64,000 bases of DNA from Rhodobium gokarnense (GTDB lineage: Bacteria > Pseudomonadota > Alphaproteobacteria > Rhizobiales > Rhodobiaceae): positions 146,969-210,968 of the forward strand of contig NZ_JAOQNS010000012.1 of NCBI RefSeq assembly GCF_025961475.1, given 5' to 3'. A model generated the notes under the pieces. That model was not told where the DNA came from and ran no database searches. It saw only the letters and a program-made list of their open reading frames with translations. A program made the translations under genes and the position numbers. Position 1 is the first letter of the stretch. The number at the start of each line of letters is the position of its first letter. Positions 28,041 through 36,178 of the stretch are shown here, piece after piece.

Positions 28041-29483
28041 TCAGAGGCCCGCCATCAGCATGTATTTGATCTCCACGAACTCCTCGACGCCGTGCGAGGA
28101 GCCTTCGCGGCCGATGCCCGACTGCTTGACGCCGCCGAACGGGGCCACCTCGGTGGAGATGATGCCGGTGTTGATGCCGACCATGCCGTAATCCAGACCC
28201 TCGCCGACGCGCCAGACGCGGCCGATGTCCCGGGCGAAGAAATAGGCCGCCAGGCCGAACTCGGTATCGTTGGCCATGGCGACGACCTCGTCCTCCTCGG
28301 AGAAGCGGAACAGCGGCGCGACGGGGCCGAAGGTCTCCTCGCGGGCGACCATCATGGAGGGCGTGACGCCGGTCAGCACGGTCGGCTGGAAGAAGGTGCC
28401 GCCGAGGGCATGGCGTTCGCCGCCGGTGACCACCTTGGCGCCCTTGCCGAGCGCGTCGGCGATGTGCTCCTCGACCTTTTCCACGGCCGCCATGTTGATC
28501 AGCGGGCCCTGGACGACGCCTTCCTCGGTGCCGGTGCCGACCTTCATTTCCTTGACCTTGGCCGACAGCTTTTCGGCAAAGGCGTCGTAGACGGCGTCCT
28601 GGACGTAGAGGCGGTTGGCGCAGACGCAGGTCTGGCCCATGTTGCGGTATTTCGAGGCGAGCGCGCCTTCCACGGCGGCGTCGAGATCGGCGTCGTCGAA
28701 GACGATGAAGGGGGCGTTGCCGCCGAGCTCCAGCCCGACTTTCTTGATGGTCGAGGCGGCCTGCTCCATCAAGAGCCGGCCGATCTCGGTCGAGCCGGTG
28801 AAGGTGATCGCCTTGACGTCCGGGTTGGAGGTCATCTCGCCGCCGATCTTGGAGGCCTTGCCGGTGACGACATTGAAGATGCCGGCGGGGATGCCGGCGC
28901 GCTCGGCGAGTTCGGCCAGCGCCAGCGCGGAGAGCGGCGTCTCGCTCGCCGGCTTGACGACGATCGGGCAGCCGGCGGCGAGCGCCGGGGCGGCCTTGCG
29001 GGTGATCATCGCGGCCGGGAAATTCCACGGCGTGATCGCGGCGACGACGCCGATCGGCTGGCGGATGCAGACGATGCGGGCATCAGAACGGAAGGACGGG
29101 ATGGTCTCGCCGTAGATGCGCTTGGCCTCTTCGGCGAAGAACTCGATGAACGAGGCGGCATAGACGATCTCGCCGGCGGCCTCGGTGAGCGGCTTGCCCT
29201 GCTCACTCGTCATCAGGAGCGCAAGGTCGTCCTTGTTCTCCAGCATCAGGTCGAACCAGCGGCGCAGGACCGCGGAGCGCTCCTTGGCGGTCTTCTTGGC
29301 CCAGGCCGGGAACGCGGCTTTCGCCTTGTCGATCGCCTCGCGGGTCTCCTCGGCGCCAAACTCGGGCACCTTGGCGAGTTCGGCGCCGGTTGCCGGATCG
29401 GTGACGGCCATCGCCGGCTCGCCGACCCACTGACCGTTGACGTAGCACTGCTCCTTCAGCAGCGACGGATCTGAAAGCCGCAT
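28041..29483 (-). CDS. gabD: NAD(P)-dependent succinate-semialdehyde dehydrogenase family protein
   Basis: A 480-residue aldehyde dehydrogenase. The substrate/cofactor region TPWNFPAAMITRKAAPALAAG, cofactor loop FTGSTEIGRLL, catalytic Glu in LELGGNAPFIVFDDAD and catalytic Cys in NMGQTCVCANRLYVQ are the GabD-type pattern. It oxidises succinate semialdehyde to succinate (GABA shunt); glutarate-semialdehyde is a possible alternative substrate. AGGAGG precedes the ATG. A GC-rich 9-bp hairpin at 27988-28012, without a T-run, follows the stop. No gabT neighbour is seen. Confidence 0.88.
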   Translation of the reverse strand: MRLSDPSLLKEQCYVNGQWVGEPAMAVTDPATGAELAKVPEFGAEETREAIDKAKAAFPAWAKKTAKERSAVLRRWFDLMLENKDDLALLMTSEQGKPLTEAAGEIVYAASFIEFFAEEAKRIYGETIPSFRSDARIVCIRQPIGVVAAITPWNFPAAMITRKAAPALAAGCPIVVKPASETPLSALALAELAERAGIPAGIFNVVTGKASKIGGEMTSNPDVKAITFTGSTEIGRLLMEQAASTIKKVGLELGGNAPFIVFDDADLDAAVEGALASKYRNMGQTCVCANRLYVQDAVYDAFAEKLSAKVKEMKVGTGTEEGVVQGPLINMAAVEKVEEHIADALGKGAKVVTGGERHALGGTFFQPTVLTGVTPSMMVAREETFGPVAPLFRFSEEDEVVAMANDTEFGLAAYFFARDIGRVWRVGEGLDYGMVGINTGIISTEVAPFGGVKQSGIGREGSSHGVEEFVEIKYMLMAGL

Positions 29484-29832
29484 CTCGATTTCCTCCTTGA
29501 ATGACTGTTTGGCCGCCGAGGCCCGGAACACCGGCGGCGCGCAATGGTGGCTGCCGGCGGGACGATCGGCGGTTCGGTCCGGGACGATCCCGGAGAAGCG
29601 GAAAGCGGCGGCGTGCGGCGCGCCCGTCGGGGACCGCATGCCGTCATGATCGGCGGCACGATAGTGGAAAGTCAGAACGGCGTCGATAGGTTCCGAACGG
29701 GCGTGGCAAGGGTTGCCGGAGCGACGCCGGGGCCCCATTGTATAAACCATTCCCGGATCGCAAGGACCGGCCCGCTGGCCGCGTCCCATCCAAAGCTTCC
29801 TCTCAAGGCCGCCGAGAACAGAGACAGAAAAA
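29484..29832. other. 349-bp divergent intergenic region
   Basis: Gap between the divergent gabD and gph genes. GC-rich, no gene or repeat recognised. Less GC-rich sequence around 29735-29760 (GGCCCCATTGTATAAACCAT) could carry the gph promoter -10 region. Confidence 0.4.
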
Positions 29833-30519
29833 ATGCCGAAACCGCCCGTCCTTGCCATCGATCTCGACGGCACGCTGATCGAGACCGCCCCCGACCTGAT
29901 GGGGACCCTCAACGTCATCCTCGACCGCGAGGGGCTCGCCCCCGTCAGCCTCCAGCAGGTGCGCGGCATGGTTGGCCAGGGCGCCAAGATCATGCTGCAG
30001 CGCGGCTTTGCCGCCCATGGCGAGACGCTGGAAGGCGAGCGGCTCGAAACCCTGTTCGAGGCCTTTCTGGAGCACTATGCGGAACATATCGCGGTCGAAA
30101 GCCACCCCTTCCCCGGCGTCGTCGCGGCGCTTGAAGGGTTTCGCGCGGAAGGCTGGAAGCTGGCCGTGTGCACCAACAAGCTGGAGGCCCTCACCCGGCG
30201 GCTGCTCGACGAGCTCGACCTGACGCGGCTGTTCGACGCGATCGGCGGCCCGGATACCTTCGGCGTGCGCAAGCCCGATCCGCAGCACCTCATCAAGACC
30301 ATCGACGCGGCCGGCGGCGAGGCGACCAACGCCATCATGGTCGGCGACTCGGCCGCTGACATCAACGCGGCGAAGAACGCCTCCGTGCCTGTCGTCGCCG
30401 TCGACTTCGGCTATACCGACATTCCAGTTTCCGAGCTTGGGCCCGACCGGATCATCTCCCATTTCGACGAGCTTGCCGGAGCCGTTTCGGAACTGCGCGC
30501 GGCAATGACGGCCGGCTGA
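29833..30519 (+). CDS. gph: phosphoglycolate phosphatase-like HAD hydrolase
   Basis: A 228-residue HAD-superfamily phosphatase with cap. Motif I DLDGTLIETAPD (nucleophile Asp), motif II VCTNK, motif III Lys in FGVRKPDPQHL, and motif IV MVGDSAADINAAKNA. It removes phosphate from 2-phosphoglycolate or related by-products. In several alphaproteobacteria gph lies beside rpiA and gor, as here, which supports the name. Confidence 0.9.
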   Translation: MPKPPVLAIDLDGTLIETAPDLMGTLNVILDREGLAPVSLQQVRGMVGQGAKIMLQRGFAAHGETLEGERLETLFEAFLEHYAEHIAVESHPFPGVVAALEGFRAEGWKLAVCTNKLEALTRRLLDELDLTRLFDAIGGPDTFGVRKPDPQHLIKTIDAAGGEATNAIMVGDSAADINAAKNASVPVVAVDFGYTDIPVSELGPDRIISHFDELAGAVSELRAAMTAG

Positions 30520-30606
30520 GGCGGCAGCGGGGCGACCATTCGGCCGGCGTGCACTGCAAAGGCTTGACTTCCCCGGGGGCCAACCCTTAAATCCGCGCAC
30601 CCAATC

Positions 30607-30681
30607 GGGCGGTTAGCTCAGCGGGAGAGCACTCGCTTCACACGCGAGGGGTCACTGGTTCAATCCCAGTACCGCCCACCA
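30607..30681 (+). tRNA. tRNA-Val (anticodon CAC)
   Basis: A complete 75-nt cloverleaf. Acceptor stem GGGCGGT/ACCGCCC; D arm TAGCTCAGCGGGAGAGCA; anticodon stem CTCGC/GCGAG with loop TTCACAC giving anticodon CAC; T arm CTGGTTCAATCCCAG; encoded CCA end. The CAC anticodon reads GUG valine codons. Confidence 0.97.
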
Positions 30682-30689
30682 TTGTTTTC

Positions 30690-30870
30690 GCTCACGGTCA
30701 ATTCGCTTCGCTCACGACCTCCGCGGGGCCTCGCACCGGCTCGGGCGCGCGGTCGCGCTTGCGAGCCCTTTGGGCTCGGCAGGGCCTGCATGAGACTCCG
30801 ACGTCATCCCGGCCGTAGCGAAGCGGAGAGCCGCGATCCATTGCCCATCGCACCATTGTAGCCCATCACG
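30690..30870 (+). repeat. composite inverted-repeat element, half copy 4, with flanking module
   Basis: Begins shortly after the tRNA. 30690-30801 is a GC-rich module with TTGCGAGCCCTttGGGCTCG and GAGACTCCGACGTCAT, similar in order to the sequence before copy 1. 30802-30870 is the left half of the composite element (GTCATCCCGGCCGTAGCGAA to TGTAGCCCATCA). The right half is missing. Confidence 0.6.
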
Positions 30871-30911
30871 GTTCCTGGCCGGCTTCTCTTACGTCAGGTA
30901 TTGGTGCTCGT

Positions 30912-31283
30912 TCAGCGCTTCCATCCGCGCCACAGCGCACGAGGGTTTTGCGCTGCGATCGCCAACAGCCCGCCGGCGATCGCCCAGTTCTTGACCATGA
31001 TCGTGACCTGCCAGGGATCGGCGCGGAGCTGCCAGTGGAACCAGCTCGTGAACAGGCAGTAGGCGGCGAGCGCCAGCGCCCAGAGCCGGATCTGCGGCCC
31101 GGAGACGAGGCAGATCGCGGCAATGAGATTGAACAGCGCGACCGGCCAGACCAGCCACGTTGGCAGGCCGATGCCGGCGATCATCTGCTGCACGGGAGCC
31201 GGGTCGAGGACCTTCTGGACCGCGCCGCCAAGGAATAAAAGAGCGATCAGGACGCGGCCGGAGATGCTGAGAAAGCTGTTCAT
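30912..31283 (-). CDS. DoxX family membrane protein
   Basis: A 123-residue four-helix inner-membrane protein. It begins SISGRVLIALLFLGGAVQKVLDP, the DoxX-type first helix, followed by a second helix at about 45-62, a third at about 67-82 and a fourth near 95-108. DoxX-like proteins are implicated in redox or thiosulfate-related functions in a few organisms; no specific role can be given here. Ends close to the half repeat after tRNA-Val. Confidence 0.8.
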   Translation of the reverse strand: MNSFLSISGRVLIALLFLGGAVQKVLDPAPVQQMIAGIGLPTWLVWPVALFNLIAAICLVSGPQIRLWALALAAYCLFTSWFHWQLRADPWQVTIMVKNWAIAGGLLAIAAQNPRALWRGWKR

Positions 31284-31434
31284 TGTCCCCTATCTGCAGC
31301 GTCGAGCCGCCCCGGCAAGTCCCATGCAGGAAGCCTCACCGGCATCGCAACGATTCCCCTAGCACTCATTCGGTTTTTTGAATTAATCTTCCCGGACAAG
31401 ACAAACAAAAAAACCAACCGGGGGGAAACCGACC

Positions 31435-31812
31435 ATGAGGACGAGGTTTCTTGTGACGTTTGCGGTGCTGTGCGCCGCGCTCTTGATGGTGTCCGACGTC
31501 GCGTCGGCGGCGGCCGAGACGCTGACATGGCGGGTGCGCAGCGAGCATCCGAACACCGTGGCCGTGGAGTTCTATTCCCAGGACCGCAACACGGCCTGGC
31601 CGGGCGACGGCGAGGTCTATCTGATCCGCGACTGGGACATCCACACCTATTCGCTCAACTGCCGGCGCGGCGAATCCATCTGCTACGGCGCCTGGGTGCG
31701 CAACCGCAGTTCGACCTATTGGGGCGTCGGCAAGGACAATGCCAGGGGATGCCAGCGCTGCTGCTATGTCTGCGGCGGCGGACGCACCAAGACCCAGGTG
31801 CTCAATCCCTGA
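31435..31812 (+). CDS. small secreted cysteine-rich protein, unknown
   Basis: A 125-residue protein with a clear signal peptide (residues about 1-25, FLVTFAVLCAALLMVSDVAS, cleavage near ASA-AAE). The mature 98 residues include TLTWRVRSEHPNTVAVEFYSQ and a cysteine-rich end: CRRGESICYGAW then GCQRCCYVCGGG. Six cysteines in the last 55 residues suggest disulfides in the periplasm or outside the cell. No function known to me. GGGGGAAA lies before the ATG. Convergent with another small secreted protein at 31940. Confidence 0.7.
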   Translation: MRTRFLVTFAVLCAALLMVSDVASAAAETLTWRVRSEHPNTVAVEFYSQDRNTAWPGDGEVYLIRDWDIHTYSLNCRRGESICYGAWVRNRSSTYWGVGKDNARGCQRCCYVCGGGRTKTQVLNP

Positions 31813-31850
31813 CGCGCACCGGGCCGTAACGGGCATCGGGCCAGGAACAG

Positions 31851-31879
31851 AAAAGGGGCTCCGCGGACCGCGGAACCCC
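31851..31879 (-). terminator. terminator for the 31940 gene
   Basis: Hairpin GGGGCTCCGCGG (31855-31866) / CCGCGGAACCCC (31868-31879), one mismatch, followed on the minus strand by CTTTTCTG. It lies between the stops of two convergent small secreted-protein genes, 60 bp past the leftward one. Confidence 0.6.
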
Positions 31880-31939
31880 CCGTTGCCCCAGACATGCGGC
31901 GACCGGTGCATGCCGGCGCCGTCCGGGCGGTGCTTGCGG

Positions 31940-32218
31940 CTACTGCCACCAGCACTGTTTCTTGACGACGACGACCCGTTCGTCGAGGTCCGCGTCGTAA
32001 ACGGTCGTCGGCAGGTTCTGGCAGACCCGGTAGCGCACCATGCCGGGGGCGCGGGCGCCTTCGACCCAGGGACCGCCGCGGGCTTCGTCGCGGTCGAGTT
32101 CTTCCAGCATGGCGCGGTCGGCGCCGGTGTCGCGCCTACCGGCGGAGGCGGAGGTGGCAACGGCCGCAGAGCCGGCGATGGTCAGGGCGATGATGGCCAG
32201 GGTGGTCTTCTTGAACAT
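31940..32218 (-). CDS. small secreted protein, unknown
   Basis: A 92-residue protein with signal peptide (KTTLAIIALTIAGSAAVATS, cleavage near ASA-GRR). The mature part is about 65 residues: charged LEELDRDEARGG, then RYRVCQNLPTTVYDADLDERVVVVKKQCWWQ at the C-terminus with two cysteines and a terminal Trp-Trp-Gln. GGAAA is the only Shine-Dalgarno-like sequence near the ATG at 32218. Family not recognised. Ended by the hairpin at 31851-31879. Confidence 0.65.
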   Translation of the reverse strand: MFKKTTLAIIALTIAGSAAVATSASAGRRDTGADRAMLEELDRDEARGGPWVEGARAPGMVRYRVCQNLPTTVYDADLDERVVVVKKQCWWQ

Positions 32219-32349
32219 CGGAGTTTCCTTTCGTCGCTGTTCCCTCGAGGACCTGCCCCATCGGCGTCGCCTCGTTGTCCCCAATATGCGGATAGGCGCC
32301 GGCGCCGACTGTGACGGCCGTCACGGTTTTGAGGGTTCGTCGCAAGGAA

Positions 32350-32384
32350 AAGAAAAATCCGCGGAAGCCGGTGGCTTCCGCGGA
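32350..32384 (-). terminator. strong rho-independent terminator
   Basis: Perfect 12-bp stem TCCGCGGAAGCC (32358-32369) / GGCTTCCGCGGA (32373-32384) with a 3-nt loop. Followed on the minus strand by ATTTTTCTTTTCC. The closest upstream leftward coding gene ends 397 bp away, so it probably serves a separate short transcript. Confidence 0.85.
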
Positions 32385-32560
32385 GGAGTTAGTCCGGCCG
32401 CTCGCAGAAGAAGGGAGGCTGCGACCGTCGACAAACAGAGAGGAACCCCGATAGGCCTCGGGACAGCTGCATCAGGACATCCAGGAGGATCGCCGCCGGC
32501 TTCCTCGGAACCCAACCTTCCGCGGAAGGAACGCTCCGGCCATCGATCCGCTACGCCACT
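32350..32560 (-). ncRNA. candidate trans-acting sRNA with anti-SD loop
   Basis: Read leftward: a -10-like TAGAAT (32567-32572), a start expected near 32560, about 210 nt without an obvious gene, and a strong terminator. In the body, CGCAG / CTGCG (32403-32423) forms a stem presenting loop CCTCCCTTCTT, which can pair with Shine-Dalgarno sequences. A second CU-rich segment is ATCCTCCTGGAT, and CCCGA/TCGGG forms another stem. This organisation resembles alphaproteobacterial sRNAs with exposed CCUCC loops. The -35 is weak and the 5' end is a guess. Confidence 0.4.
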
Positions 32561-32780
32561 TGATGGATTCTAATATAAGCGATTACTCAAATAAGAATAG
32601 TGTATTTCTGCAACAATGTTAAGCCCAGGTTGCGCGAACCGCTCGTATTTCCGGGGGAATACAATCTATACGCGATCACCCGTTGCAGGAAGGGCACATG
32701 ACCGCCCTGCGGTTGCACCGTTCTTGACGGAAAACCGGCCGCTTCCGCGACATTCCCGAGGCGTTTTTGGAGCGCGCGAC

Positions 32781-33293
32781 TCAGGTCGCGGCGGCCTGGC
32801 GGATGGCCTTTGCGCTGTCGCCGCGGCCGGGCACGACGGGCGCGCCCTCGGCAGCGTCCTCCTCCAGGCCGAGGCCGGAGCGCAGCGGACCCGGCGAGGC
32901 GATGAGGTCGGCGAGCGTATAGCCGTCGAGCACCGACAGGAAGGCATCGAGCCCGCGCTGCAGGATCGCCTTCAGGCGGCAGCACCCGGCGATCGGACAG
33001 GTGTTGGTGCCGTCGTCGAAACACTCCACGAGGCACAGATTCTCTTCCGTCACGCGGATCACGGCGCCGACATTGATGTCCTCGGGCGCCGCCGACAGCC
33101 GGACACCGCCATTGCGGCCGCGGACCGTCTCGATGACGCCAATATGCGACAGGCATTGCGCGATCTTGGTCAGGTGGTTTTCCGAGATCCGGTAGGCCTT
33201 GGCGATGTCGGCGATGCGCGACACCGGCCGATCGGACAGCGCGCAGAACATCAAGAGCCGCATCGCATAGTTCGAATGATGTGTGAGGCGCAC
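32781..33293 (-). CDS. Rrf2 family iron-sulfur regulator, RirA/NsrR-type
   Basis: A 170-residue winged-helix regulator: MRLTHHSNYAMRLLMF start, helix-turn-helix SRIADIAKAYRISENHLTKI, wing GRNGGVRL. Cluster ligands Cys91, Cys99 and Cys105 (in ECFDDG, TCPIAG and CC) have exactly the spacing known for rhizobial RirA. RirA senses iron through a [4Fe-4S] cluster; NsrR relatives sense nitric oxide. The C-terminal 30 residues are a disordered-looking acidic/Ala tail. Divergent from a SLAC1/TDT channel gene across a gap with a palindrome. Confidence 0.87.
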   Translation of the reverse strand: MRLTHHSNYAMRLLMFCALSDRPVSRIADIAKAYRISENHLTKIAQCLSHIGVIETVRGRNGGVRLSAAPEDINVGAVIRVTEENLCLVECFDDGTNTCPIAGCCRLKAILQRGLDAFLSVLDGYTLADLIASPGPLRSGLGLEEDAAEGAPVVPGRGDSAKAIRQAAAT

Positions 33294-33438
33294 TGGTTCT
33301 GGACTCCTGAACCCATTCCGATGGTTGTATAAATGAGCATTAACGGCGCCGCTTTAGCCGGTGTCAAACGCGTTTGGCAGTTTGGGCGCAGAATCCGGAA
33401 AAACGGGACGTAAGGTCGCAATAAACTGGGTTGGAAAT

Positions 33439-33450
33439 TGCTAATTAGCA
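33439..33450. promoter_or_regulatory. palindrome between the Rrf2 and channel genes
   Basis: TGCTAATTAGCA is a perfect 12-bp palindrome in the AT-rich middle of the 260-bp divergent promoter region, 104 bp before the channel gene and about 145 bp before the regulator gene. An operator for the adjacent Rrf2 protein is the simplest reading. Confidence 0.35.
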
Positions 33451-33553
33451 TTGATTTCGATCATAGGGCCCCTGTAAACGACGCATATTAGCGACCTCGA
33501 ATGGACCCGAGTCGCCATCTCCGAAACATGGCCCGACACATGGAGTGACCCGG

Positions 33554-34522
33554 ATGGAAGCGGTGAATAACGGTGCGCGATTGATACATTTCCCGGTTTC
33601 CTTTTTCGCCGTGGTCATGGGCCTGTCCGGCCTCACCCTTGCGGTGGAGCGCATGGAGGCGACCCTCGGCGTGCACCATGTCTGGAGCCTCGGCTTTGTC
33701 GTCGTCTCCGTCGCCGCCTTCATCATCATCGGCGCGTTCTATCTGACCAAGCTTTTGCGGCACCGGGCCGCGGTCATCGCGGAATGGAACCATCCGGTGC
33801 GCATCGCCTTTTTCCCGGCGATCACCATCGGGCTGATCCTGCTGGCGACGGCGCTCCGCCCCTACCAGGCGGACGTCGCGCGCATCCTCTGGTTCATCGG
33901 CACCGCCGGCCATCTCGGGGCGACGCTTGCCGTGATCTCGACCTGGATCGGCCACCGCTCCTTCGAGACGCCGCACATCAACCCGGCCTGGTTCATTCCC
34001 GCCGTCGGCAACGTCATCGTGCCGGTCGCCGGCACCGAATTCGGCTATACGGAAATCTGCTGGTTCTTCTTTGCCATCGGGCTCGTCTTCTGGGTCATCC
34101 TCCTGGTGCTCGTCTTCAACCGGCTGATCTTCCACCACCCGCTGCCGGAGCGGCTCTACCCGACGCTGGTCATCCTGATCGCGCCGCCGGCCGTCGCCTT
34201 CCTTGCCTATATGAAGCTGACCGGCGGGCCGATCGATGCCTTTGCGCGCATCCTCTATTACGCCGGCCTGTTCTTCACGCTGCTCGTCACCATGCAGCTC
34301 GACCGGCTGGCGCGCCTGCCCTTCGCCATGTCGTGGTGGGCCTATTCCTTCCCGATGGCGGCGATCACCATCGCCACCTGGGTCTATGCCGCGGGAACGC
34401 GGTCGGGATTCCACACCGGGCTCGGCTTTGCCCTTTTCGCCATCCTGTCGGCGATCATCCTGATCCTGCTCTACCGCACCACGAAGGCCATCGCCGGCGG
34501 CGAGATCTGCCAGCCGGAATAG
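33554..34522 (+). CDS. SLAC1/TehA (TDT) family anion channel or transporter
   Basis: A 322-residue integral membrane protein with about ten hydrophobic helices. It begins LIHFPVSFFAVVMGLSGLTLA, typical of the TDT family first helix, and has WFIPAVGNVIVPVAG in the centre. Family members include TehA, the plant anion channel SLAC1 and fungal malic-acid or sulfite transporters. Substrate unknown. The ATG at 33554 is preferred because GGAG lies 8 nt upstream; a GTG at 33545 is possible. Divergent from the Rrf2 regulator, which may control it. Confidence 0.85.
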   Translation: MEAVNNGARLIHFPVSFFAVVMGLSGLTLAVERMEATLGVHHVWSLGFVVVSVAAFIIIGAFYLTKLLRHRAAVIAEWNHPVRIAFFPAITIGLILLATALRPYQADVARILWFIGTAGHLGATLAVISTWIGHRSFETPHINPAWFIPAVGNVIVPVAGTEFGYTEICWFFFAIGLVFWVILLVLVFNRLIFHHPLPERLYPTLVILIAPPAVAFLAYMKLTGGPIDAFARILYYAGLFFTLLVTMQLDRLARLPFAMSWWAYSFPMAAITIATWVYAAGTRSGFHTGLGFALFAILSAIILILLYRTTKAIAGGEICQPE

Positions 34523-34647
34523 CGGTCCGCTCCCCTTCCCCGATGCCGTTCCGGCGCGTGGACCGTTCGTGATAGGCTGGGGCCTTTCCGGTTTCGCGTC
34601 GCGCCACATCTTCTGGTGCCGGACGACATCATGGATGGAGGCAAGGC

Positions 34648-35205
34648 ATGGGTATTCTGACACGGGCGACCGCGGCGATTTTCGGGCTGTTGATGAGCGT
34701 GCCGGCCGCGCTCGCCAATTCCGGCCTGCCGCACGCGCACTATGCCGGCCAGCAGGACCGGGCCGTCAGCACGCTCTCGGCCGAGGACATCGAGGCGCTC
34801 AAGGCCGGCGCCGGCTGGGGGCTGGCGCGGCCGGCCGAATTCAACGGCTATCCCGGCCCGCGCCACATCCTCGACATGGCCGACGAGCTGGCGCTTAGCC
34901 CGGAGCAGCGCGACGAGATCACGGCGCTGTTCGATAGGATGCAGGCCGATGCGCAGCGCCTCGGGCCGGACCTGATCGCTGCGGAAACGGCCCTCGACGA
35001 GGCGTTCCGGGCCGGCACCATCGACGCGGAGACGTTGCGGGCGCGGGTCGCGGCGGCCGAAGAAGCGCGCAGCAGGCTGCGCGTCGTCCACATGGAGGCG
35101 CACCTTGCGGCAACGCCGCTTTTGACGCCGCACCAGCGCCACCTCTACAACACGCTGCGCGGCTATGCCGGCAGCGCCCACGACATGCACCACCCGCACC
35201 AGTGA
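34648..35205 (+). CDS. Spy/CpxP-like periplasmic protein
   Basis: A 185-residue secreted protein (signal peptide about residues 1-23, ending ALANSGLP). The mature part is helical with LALSPEQRDEITALFDRMQADA and ATPLLTPHQRHLYNTLRGY, two LTxxQ-type elements of the Spy/CpxP fold, and a His/Asp-rich tail HDMHHPHQ that could bind metal. Such proteins act as periplasmic chaperones or metal-stress sensors. GGAGG lies before the ATG. Followed after 17 bp by the cupin gene. Confidence 0.72.
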   Translation: MGILTRATAAIFGLLMSVPAALANSGLPHAHYAGQQDRAVSTLSAEDIEALKAGAGWGLARPAEFNGYPGPRHILDMADELALSPEQRDEITALFDRMQADAQRLGPDLIAAETALDEAFRAGTIDAETLRARVAAAEEARSRLRVVHMEAHLAATPLLTPHQRHLYNTLRGYAGSAHDMHHPHQ

Positions 35206-35222
35206 CGGGCACGGAGCCTTCC

Positions 35223-35534
35223 ATGAGCCTCATCGACTGGCGCGACTTTTCGGGGACCACGGCGTGGGACGCGCTGGACGTTGCCGAGATCGAGGGGGCG
35301 ACGGTGCGCGTCCACTGGACCGACGCGCCCTATCGCTGGCACGTCAATGACGGCGAGGAGGTTTTCGTGGTGCTTTCCGGCACGGTCGACATGAAGCTGC
35401 GCGAGGGCGGCGTGGAGAAATCCGTCCGCATGACCGCCGGCGACATCTTCCATGCCGGCGTCGGCACCGAGCATGTCGCCCATCCGCTGGAGCCCTCGCG
35501 CATTCTCGTCATAGAAAAGAAAGGCAGCGTCTGA
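35223..35534 (+). CDS. cupin domain protein
   Basis: A 103-residue single-domain cupin. The first motif region is RWHVNDGEEVFVVLSGTVDMKLREGG and the second is AGDIFHAGVGTEHVAHPLEPSRIL. Metal-binding His/Glu positions are present (H, E, H), so it may be an enzyme or a small-molecule sensor; no substrate suggested. The stop overlaps the next start by one base (TGATG), so it is co-translated with the LysE gene. Confidence 0.85.
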   Translation: MSLIDWRDFSGTTAWDALDVAEIEGATVRVHWTDAPYRWHVNDGEEVFVVLSGTVDMKLREGGVEKSVRMTAGDIFHAGVGTEHVAHPLEPSRILVIEKKGSV

Positions 35535-36163
35535 TGTCCGCGTTTCCCCTGGAAGGTCTTGTCGTCGGCTGGGTCGCGCTGCTCGCCGCGGCCGCGGCGC
35601 CGGGCCCCAATCTTCTGGCCGTTGCCTCCAGTGCGCTCGGCAGCGGGCGCCGCTTTGCCCTTGCCGTTGCCGCGGGCGTTGCCGCCGGCACCTTCTTCTG
35701 GGCGCTTGCCGCCGTCCTTGGCCTCACCCTCGTCTTTTCCGCCTATCCCTGGTCAACCGACGTCCTGCGTATCGCCGGCGGGCTTTATCTCGTTTTCGTC
35801 GGGGCCCGGGCGATCCGGGCCGGCCTTGCCGGCAACGCGGCCCTGATGCGCAACGGCGCGGCTTCGGCCGGCATGGGAAAATCGTTCCTGCGCGGCTTCG
35901 TCGTCGTCGCCACCAATCCGAAGGCGATGCTGCTGTGGACGTCGATCGCGGCCCTCGTCGTCGTGCCGGGCATGCCGCTTGCCGTCGCCGTGCTGTTCGC
36001 CGGCGTCTCGATGGCAATCTCGTTCGCCGTCTATGCCGTCTATGCGCTGATGTTCTCGCTGCCGCGCCTGCGCGCCGGCTATCGCGGCTTCGCCAACCAG
36101 CTCGAGATCGCCTTCGGCGCCGTCTTCTGCCTGTTCGGCGCGCGCCTGCTGGCGAGCCGCTGA
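35534..36163 (+). CDS. LysE/RhtB family exporter
   Basis: A 209-residue membrane protein with about six helices, of the LysE/RhtB amino-acid export family. It has AAAAAPGPNLLAVASSALGSGRRFALAVAAGVA near the N-terminus (the conserved PGPN) and GFVVVATNPKAMLLWTSI in the centre (the NPK motif). Likely exports an amino acid or similar metabolite. Starts one base before the cupin stop ends. Convergent with the second LysE gene, 15 bp apart. Confidence 0.88.
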   Translation: MSAFPLEGLVVGWVALLAAAAAPGPNLLAVASSALGSGRRFALAVAAGVAAGTFFWALAAVLGLTLVFSAYPWSTDVLRIAGGLYLVFVGARAIRAGLAGNAALMRNGAASAGMGKSFLRGFVVVATNPKAMLLWTSIAALVVVPGMPLAVAVLFAGVSMAISFAVYAVYALMFSLPRLRAGYRGFANQLEIAFGAVFCLFGARLLASR

Positions 36164-36178
36164 GGCGCGTCCGTCACC

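Larger units (their letters stand above)
32219..32780. other. 562-bp intergenic region containing candidate sRNA
   Basis: No credible protein gene. It holds a strong leftward terminator (32350-32384) with no gene within 390 bp upstream of it, a candidate sRNA body up to about 32560, and an AT-rich promoter-like stretch at about 32565-32625. The part next to the Rrf2 stop shows nothing recognisable. Confidence 0.6.

Noticed and set aside
32350..32560. Candidate sRNA as 6S RNA.
   Set aside because: It lacks the long rod with a central bubble formed by complementary ends; several separate short hairpins are seen instead.
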